DNA of 64,000 nucleotides, taken from Lotus japonicus. Lineage: Eukaryota > Streptophyta > Magnoliopsida > Fabales > Fabaceae. Within the stretch, counting starts at the first letter, position 1; every line of letters begins with the position of its first letter. This document shows positions 57,254-64,000 of the stretch, in pieces. The DNA lies in contig NC_080043.1 in NCBI RefSeq assembly GCF_012489685.1, forward strand, positions 3,412,501 through 3,476,500. The letters are read 5' to 3'. Below the pieces are notes generated by a model that was not told the origin of the DNA, searched no databases, and worked only from the letters and a program-made list of their open reading frames with translations. The position numbers were made by a program, and so were the translations under genes.

Positions 57254-58201
57254 ATGGCCAGCCTTGGTGATAGAAAGGAAGCTGAATGGATGGAAAGGAT
57301 ACTATCTGAAGGAGCCGTTCCACTTCTTGAGCCGGATAATTGTTCAAAAGGTTGGGCTTCCCCTCCAGGAGATGCATTCATGGTTAGAGGTCCTGAGTAT
57401 TTTACAACAAGGGTTAAGATTCCTGCCGGTGATTATCTACTCAAGCCTATTGGTTTTGATTGGATTAGAAGTTCGGTGAAAATCGGGGAGATATTAAATG
57501 ATCCAAATAGTCGAGTTAGGAAGGTCATTGATAATGAGTTTCCAGCAGGTGATAAACCCTTTATATGGGCCTTCAATATTCAAGTCCCAACCAAGGATCA
57601 TTATAGTGCCATTGCATATTTTACAACCAAAGAGCCTATTGCTGAAGGGTCGCTAATGGATAGGTTCTTGAAAGGTGATGATGCATTCAGAAACTCAAGA
57701 CTTAAGTTGATTGCCAACATTGTAAAAGGTCCTTGGATTGTTAGAAAAGCTGTTGGAGAGCAGGCTATTTGCGTAATCGGCCGTGCCCTTTCCTGTAAAT
57801 ATTCCGTTACAGAGAATTTCATAGAAGTAGATATTGATATAGGGTCTTCTATGGTTGCAAGTGCAATAGTTCATTTGGCGTTCGGTTATATCTCATGTTT
57901 GACGGTTGATTTGGCTTTTCTTATTGAGAGCCAAGCTGAATTAGAGCTTCCAGAAAAACTTTTAGGTGCTTTCAGATTTTCTGACCTCGATCCTGCTTCA
58001 GCTAAAACAATCGAGCCATCGTCTGTCGAGAGTTCGGAAGGTTTACAGACATCTTTACCTACTAGGTGGTGGCAGTCTATTGGGCAGGGGTTTTCCCACA
58101 TTCTTCATTCAGGTCCTCAAGAAGATGGCTCTACTTCTGGATCACAACATGCTAATATTTTAGATAAAAAAGATAGTCAGACTGATGTCAAGCAATGGTA
58201 A
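57254..58201 (+). CDS. EDR2_C / DUF1336 protein, short form (315 aa)
   Basis: A single coding exon for the C-terminal domain of ENHANCED DISEASE RESISTANCE 2, without the PH and START domains of full-length EDR2 (~700 aa). Short stand-alone relatives are usual in plants. The start ATG at 57254 is the first in the frame (MASLGDRKEAEWMERILSEG). Family blocks: FMVRGPEYFTTRVKIPAGDY, RVRKVIDNEFPAGDKPFIWAFNIQVP, IVKGPWIVRKAVGEQA, FIEVDIDIGSSMVASAIVHL and LTVDLAFLIESQAELELPEKLLGAFR. The domain is thought to bind lipid in EDR2; the role of short forms is not established. The stop codon overlaps a strong donor, CAATG|GTAAGTT. If that is spliced to AG|ATATACTGG at about 59057, the stop becomes TGA one codon earlier, so splicing would change only the last residue. 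Confidence 0.9.
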   Translation: MASLGDRKEAEWMERILSEGAVPLLEPDNCSKGWASPPGDAFMVRGPEYFTTRVKIPAGDYLLKPIGFDWIRSSVKIGEILNDPNSRVRKVIDNEFPAGDKPFIWAFNIQVPTKDHYSAIAYFTTKEPIAEGSLMDRFLKGDDAFRNSRLKLIANIVKGPWIVRKAVGEQAICVIGRALSCKYSVTENFIEVDIDIGSSMVASAIVHLAFGYISCLTVDLAFLIESQAELELPEKLLGAFRFSDLDPASAKTIEPSSVESSEGLQTSLPTRWWQSIGQGFSHILHSGPQEDGSTSGSQHANILDKKDSQTDVKQW

Positions 58202-61200
58202 GTTTATGCAGTTTAATAACCATTTGGTAACATGATTACAGATGCTTTGGAGATGTAAGTTTGCTATTGAAATATTCTGCATGTTTAAAACTTATTTTTC
58301 TCAACTGCTCAAAGACGTTTTTCTTCTCTTTTTTGTTTCCCTTTACCAAGGGACATGATTGGGAAGTGGTCATTGTGATCATATATGTAAGATCACAGGT
58401 TTAATTATCTGCGTATATTTTTAGCATCTATTATGAACCCGATTGGATGTGGATCAAAAGAGTATTTGAGTTTATCTACTAAAAAATGCACTAAATTGCT
58501 CTTTGGTTAGCATCTAAACAGGCCCTGTCTTCTTTGCAGCAATTAATAGTACAAGTGTACAACTAGTTTTTAAACATGTGTCCTGCAATTTTTGGATTGA
58601 AAATTGCCTGCTTTGTGAAGGGATTAACAGAATGGACAGGGAAGAAATATGACCAATTCGGATTCCAGTTTGCCTATTTGCTTGTAACCTAGTAGTGTTA
58701 GGATATTTCATTGCAACACACACACACACAAAACTTCCACTTTATGTATGTTGGCTGATTGAGCATTTTTAGTTTCTTACTGATTTTGATTGTCATTACT
58801 ACATGTATTGTTATTTGTTACAGCATCCTCTGTCTTTTCTATTCTTTTTTATTCCATCTGTGACTTAAAAGCTACATCATGTCAAAAAAACCTTAGGTAT
58901 AATAAGTTGTAATCGACTCACACATAAAACAGGTTCCCTCTTCCCATATATGAATATTAGGCCTTATATTTCTAGTGAAGTTATTTTCCTTTTGTTTTTT
59001 GTATTTCCTCCATGTTTTGATCCTTTTGTATTTTCTGTACCATGTTATCATTTGCAGATATACTGGAGGAATTGCAGGAATTGCAAAGGGTATGAAGTTC
59101 CATTTTAGGTGATTATTCTTTTAGCCTTTTGGGGTGTACAACTGAATTCTTGCCCTATGGTAGTATTTTGTATCACTTCAGAAAGTTAGAACTTAGAATG
59201 CCCTCATATTTATAGTTGAAAAATAGTCCGTAGCTGAAAATTAAATTCATGACTTTTTTCTTGTCTAGGGTACTTTTTGTGCTTATCCAAATTACAATTG
59301 CTTCAATTTTTTGGTTGGATTGATGTTATGAATTTGTTCTCCTTTAGTAACTTGTCTAGTAGATTTAATACTTTCAAATAGACGAATATTCTTACAATGT
59401 TTATGCTGATAAGGTATAACTCACAATGGATTGAGCATCTTCTAGACAACAACTATCCAATATCCAATAACTCTGTATTCCCTTGCAAAAGCCATTTTAC
59501 ATATCCCAGCCCACGTATGAAGATATAAGACTTTTTAGTGTGAAGTTCAATGGGGATGACGTTCGTTTCAATGAAAATTTGAACACACACTAAATTGGCT
59601 GAAGGCCAGCTTATCAAAATTTCTTCTTCCAAACACACTGAATAAGTTTATAAAAAAGTAGATTTCAGAAGAGCTGTGTTGATGAGATAGTTTTCCATTT
59701 TATTAAATTGGTTTGAACTTTGAAGTCCCTATCTCCTTATATTAATTCACTTTCTATTTTATTTCATTATATTCAAGGTGTACTAAAAAGTAGTGTTATA
59801 ATTTTTATTTTAATATTTTATTAAAATATAAAATATCAAGGGTTTAAAATGAAAATGGTCCTAGAGAAGCCTATGCAACAATTTTGCATTCAGATCATGT
59901 TTATGTTTGTGGAGGGCTGGAGGCATAGCCACCGCAGAAGCATCCACTTCTCTAATCAACCGGAGACCTTGATACTTGTTGATGAGACAATTACTGAATA
60001 TCATAGAATTGATTTGGAAGCACATGGTGGGTCAACAACAATATAGAAAGATCAGTAATGAGAGAGGATAGAAGTGGGAAAAAAATTGCATTTCAGGGTA
60101 ACTCCAACCAACTCAAAAGAAGTCCCCCCCTATGTTCGGCCAAAATCTCTTTTGGTTCTCAACTACATTTTTGGACAGAAGTTAAATCTGTCCTCAACTC
60201 TATTTTTTGATAGAAGTTAAAAGCTAAAATGAAAGTAATTTTTCTAATCCATAGAGATATTCATTTTTATTATTTACTATATAAGTGTAAATTGCCATTA
60301 ATATTGGGATATTTTTTTATTTAAAATCGTCACTCCTATTGGTGATATCACTTTTAAAAAATTTTACTTACTTATTTTTTACTCTTAATGCGATGGAAAT
60401 TTAAGTCATCACAAAATCCTGATGAATAATAAAAAATAAATTTAAGATGTAATTTGGTCACATAATATTTTGTCACTAAGTACTTATCTTTTTTGGTACA
60501 TCGGAAAGATAAGTTGCACCATTTAATGATTGATCGTTGGATCTCTTTAATCCCAACTCATATGTTTTCAGCTCTTACCACTTAAGCTATCATTCGGAGA
60601 TTGTCACTAAGTATTTAGCAACATAATAATCTATCACAAAATCCCCGGTAAATATAATAAAAAAGAATTTAGCGACGAAAATTTGAGATGAAACTTTTAA
60701 ATCCTAAAATAATTAGCGACGGAATTTTTTTTCTCTGCACGTTGCGTTGCTATTTCCTTTTCTATTATTGACTGAAATTTTGCATGATTAGATTTCCTAG
60801 AGACTAGAGTAAAGAAAATTGAATTTTAAAATCCAAATTTAATAAGGGAGCATTATTTTGATCCGCTCATTTTTTTATTTGTTTTATTGAAAGCAGAGTC
60901 AAATGCAAGGACCATACATTACCTGAGCTGTTAAAGAAAATCCAGAAAATACAGTAGCCACACAAACATGCTTAGTGCTTTGTTGATGTATCCACAGCCA
61001 CACACACAATGCAAGTTGACCCCACTAGCTCGTGTTGTTTTCATTACCCTTGTCACAATTTGATGCCTTTGAAACCTCATCCATGCATTTCATTTTCTGC
61101 CTCCAACACCTTCTTCCTACATTAAATATCTATGTTCACATCACAAACTTCAAATGTTATGTCTATGTTTTTTGTGGTTCTCATATAATCTTTCTTCTAC

Positions 61201-61375
61201 ACCATCATTAACTATATTTGGCTAAACAACTATAGGACTATAGGTTCTAAATCTTTCCTTTCTGGGAAGAGTTGTTAGCAAATAGCTAAGCTAGCTGTCA
61301 CTCACTCCCTCTAGAGTCTTGAAATATTGTTCCCACTTGAGAAGTTCAAGTTTCATAAGGAAAGGAAAGGATATT
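58202..61375. other. Spacer between EDR2_C and BBX genes
   Basis: A probable 3' UTR exon of the EDR2_C gene begins at about 59058 (TTTGCAG then ATATACTGGAGG). There is a CA microsatellite at 58717-58729. From 59.1 to 61.0 kb the sequence is AT-rich with no recognised motif; a C-run lies at about 60125. The last ~300 bp contain the BBX promoter and leader. Confidence 0.5.
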
Positions 61376-63793
61376 ATGAAGATTCAATGTGATGCATGTG
61401 AGAAAGCTCCGGCTACTGTGATTTGTTGTGCAGATGAAGCTGCTTTGTGTGCTCAGTGTGATGTTGAGATTCATGCTGCTAACAAGCTTGCTAGCAAGCA
61501 CCAGAGGCTTCTTCTTGAAAGTCTATCAAACAAGCTTCCAAAGTGTGATATATGTCAGGTTAGCACCTCAATTTTCCATGTTAACTTCTAGTTTTATCAT
61601 GCTATTAAATTATTACTCATAAATTGTTGTGCTTGGATGGTTTGACTGTGCTGATTTTTCTTAGTTATAGATAATTAGATATCAATACATGTTTTGACAT
61701 GAGAAACTAGGAGGTAATTCAAGTTCTATTGTTTTACTTTTAAGCTAGGCCAAACTTACTATTAGCATGTTTGGACCGACCTCTTGTTTTTAGAATTAAT
61801 TCTGACAGCAGAAGAGCTTATCCACATAATTGATTTTGACTTTAAAATTAATTGTAACAAAGATTTCCAAACATGCGCTATGTTATTGGAATCACCACCA
61901 GTGAATGGCCAATGGACTGAGATTTATGTTAGAAAAAGGCTTATTCAATGAGCATCTGTTCATCAATTTATCTGAGAAATTTAATAAGATAAGCTCAAAG
62001 GAGTTTAGGTTATAAGATAGGGCTGGTACATAGTGAACCATGTATTTTAATACTGGTCCACAAGTGAACCATCATATTTGGAAGGTCAAATATAATGGTG
62101 CACCATTGGACCACTATAAAATGGTCCACCTTATAATATCCCTATATGCTATTCTAATAAATTTAACCAAATATATACTTAATTGTTGATATCCCAAGAT
62201 AAGTTCAAATAAACTCTAGAGAAACTCTTCCTAAAAACATATTATTAGGTAAAGTAAACATTCTAGATGAGAATGTTGCTTGATATTTTCGACATTATTG
62301 TGAAATGTGGACATTTGTTGACTCCATTTTACTGTTAACACCTGGATTTTGAGCTGGGCTAACTGTTGAAACATGAATTAGGATATCTGAAGTTGCATCT
62401 ATGACTATGAGTTAATACCTTCTCTCAAAATGGATTTTACATTGTTTTATGTTTGTCTAATGTCTATGGATGTTATATTAAATATTAATTATCCAATAAC
62501 TATTTCTCATTTTGCTATTTTCTATATGTAACCACAGGAAAAGACAGCTTTCATATTTTGTGTTGAAGACAGAGCACTCTTCTGTCAGGATTGTGATGAA
62601 CCAATTCATGCACCTGGAAGCATCTCTGCGAACCACCAGCGCTTCCTTGCTACCGGTATCAAAGTAGCAGGGAGTTCAAAATGCACCAAAGATGATGAAA
62701 AAAGCCACTTGGAGCCACCTAGTAGGAATGCATCTAAAATTTCTGCAAAAATTCCTCCTCAGCAAGTGCCTAACTTCACTGAAAAAATTCCTCCTCAGCA
62801 AGTGCCTAACTTCACTGAAAAAGTTCCTCCTCAGCAAGTGCCTAACTTCACATCCTCTTGGGCTGTTGATGACTTGTTGGATATGGAGTTATCAAGCTTT
62901 GATTCCCCTGATAAAGTAAGACAGCTTTATTCCATAATTAGAGTTATATAAATTGTCTAAATTGACTTGGAAATTAATGTGTTTTTAATGAAAGATCTTA
63001 GTACCATTAGCATGTGGTATTTATTGTCCCAATTGAAATTCCACATGGTTGTAGCTGATGATCCTGACACAATAGTACATGTGAACATTAAAATCAGTTT
63101 TAGTAAAATGTGGGCATTTTGATTTATCACATCAAGATAATTGGTTAGTAGATAAGGGGAATTTGGATTGCTAACTGCAGTGAAATCCTAAATTCACACA
63201 GTCAAGGTATTTGAGCTATAAGATCAAAATCAGACGGCTCAAATGTTTAATTTATCTGAGCTGTCTGATCTTGATAAACCCTAACATGTGCGAACTTAGG
63301 ATTGCATCGACTGTAGGGAACCAAAATCGGTAGCTATGAAGGTTATTGATTTTTGTGATGAAGACAGATCAATCCAGTTTTTTATTTGGTTCTTGATTAT
63401 TTGAAATATACTTTGAACTATATGTAATCATGGCTATGATATAGAAATTTTCATACTGGCCTTAATAAGTAGTTAATCAGTTACTTAAATATGATGTGCC
63501 TCCAGCACCTTATAATATTTATGACTCTATTTTTTTTTCAGTATGCTCAGAAGGACTCTCTGCAGTTTGGAGAGCTAGAATGGCTTGCAGATGATGGTCT
63601 TTTTGGTGACCAATTTTCTCAGGAAGCATTGGCTGCAGCCGAAGTCCCTCAGCTTCCAGCAACTTATACCAGCAGCAATGTTGCTTCCTACCGAACCTCC
63701 AAATCCCCCATGTCAAACAAAAAGGCTAGGATTGAAGTCCTACATTATGATGAAGATGATGATGAGTACTTCACTGTGCCTAATCTTGGCTGA
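61376..63793 (+). CDS. Double B-box zinc finger protein, STO/BBX24-25-like (3 exons, 270 aa)
   Basis: Nuclear light-signalling regulator of the BBX family with two B-boxes and no CCT domain; the closest pattern is Arabidopsis BBX24/STO and BBX25, which interact with HY5 and COP1. Exons: 61376-61558, 62538-62915, 63542-63793, GT-AG throughout, 270 codons plus stop. B-box 1 (residues 5-47) starts CDACEKAPATVICCADEAAL. B-box 2 (residues ~57-96) carries CDICQEKTAFIFC and CQDCDEPIH...NHQRF. GIKVA follows directly, as in STO. The C-terminus GELEWLADDGLFGDQF, KKARIEV and DDDEYFTVPNLG has the acidic end with VP typical of COP1-binding BBX proteins. Residues 133-166 contain three tandem 12-residue units (IPPQQVPNFTEK twice, then VPPQQVPNFT), encoded by a 36 bp repeat at 62751-62852. 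Confidence 0.95.
62751..62852 (+). repeat. In-frame 36 bp tandem repeat in the BBX coding sequence
   Basis: Units at 62751-62786, 62787-62822 and 62823-62852 (last partial). The first two are nearly identical, and the third differs by A to G in its first base (Ile to Val). The period is a multiple of three, so the frame is kept. It lies between the second B-box and the conserved WAVDDLLD segment. Confidence 0.92.
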
Positions 63794-64000
63794 AGCACAT
63801 GACCATGTGCATGGGACCAGTTTTGGAAATATACATTATTTTTTTCAATAGCTCTTAATTTAAAGATGTTGTAAAAAAATAATTATTTCCCCAAAAAGTT
63901 ATGGCAACATTTTTCAGTTCACTCTATGCTTCAATAATCTGACAGACTTAGCTATGGAATAATCAAAACATACATATTATACCTGCCCATTATTCAAAAA
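63794..64000 (+). other. BBX 3' flank
   Basis: AT-rich 3' UTR and flank. Plant poly(A) signals are too loose to place. I see no further gene before the window ends. Confidence 0.5.

Overview
The window is nuclear DNA from a flowering plant. AT-rich spacers, many short GT-AG introns, plant-specific protein families (DUF936, EDR2_C, BBX, group I bZIP, strictosidine-synthase-like) and many small DNA transposons and LINE remnants all point that way. Close resemblance of the first gene to the ENOD8 branch of GDSL hydrolases, and the style of the transposon families, suggest a papilionoid legume. That placement is inference from memory of the families; no search was run.

Layout. 0.26-2.3 kb (-): ENOD8-like GDSL esterase/lipase. 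3.2-4.35 kb: five-copy ~213 bp tandem repeat with GA microsatellites. 4.45-4.75 kb (-): decayed Ty3/gypsy protease piece. 5.5-6.43 kb (+): 5'-truncated LINE end. 8.36-12.43 kb (+): DUF936 protein. 14.43-17.92 kb (+): mitochondrial-type glyoxalase II. 18.9-19.75 kb: GGT-rich tract and a tiny LINE insertion with target duplications. 20.1-26.2 kb (+): FPA-like RRM/SPOC gene that has lost part of RRM1 and apparently all of RRM3. 26.3-34.6 kb: gene-poor and repeat-rich, with a terminal-inverted-repeat element filled with CCA/CCG repeats and a decayed LINE. 35.08-38.31 kb (+): VIP1/RF2-type group I bZIP factor. 39.8-40.0 kb: Mutator-like MITE. 40.47-49.57 kb (-): 18-exon electron-transfer-flavoprotein:ubiquinone oxidoreductase (ETFQO). 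50.1-50.4 kb: LINE scrap. 50.69-53.20 kb (-): strictosidine-synthase-like protein. 55.0-56.8 kb: Tourist-like MITE, plastid rbcL fragment and hAT-like MITE. 57.25-58.20 kb (+): short EDR2_C (DUF1336) protein. 61.38-63.79 kb (+): double B-box protein of the STO/BBX24-25 type.

The genes are independent eukaryotic units with their own introns. There is no operon or shared pathway, although glyoxalase II and ETFQO both have N-termini that look mitochondrial. Exon coordinates were worked out by hand from GT-AG sites, phase and family conservation. Seven of the eight main models close as complete open frames; the FPA-like one does not close without a non-homologous acceptor.

I found no gene cluster that looks like a new multi-gene system. 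The points most worth checking are the remodelled FPA-like gene, the GDSL enzyme whose motif Asp has become Ala, the in-frame 36 bp repeat in the BBX gene, a GC-AG intron in ETFQO, a 43-nt ETFQO splice-site copy inside the neighbouring gene, and several transposon insertions with clear target duplications.
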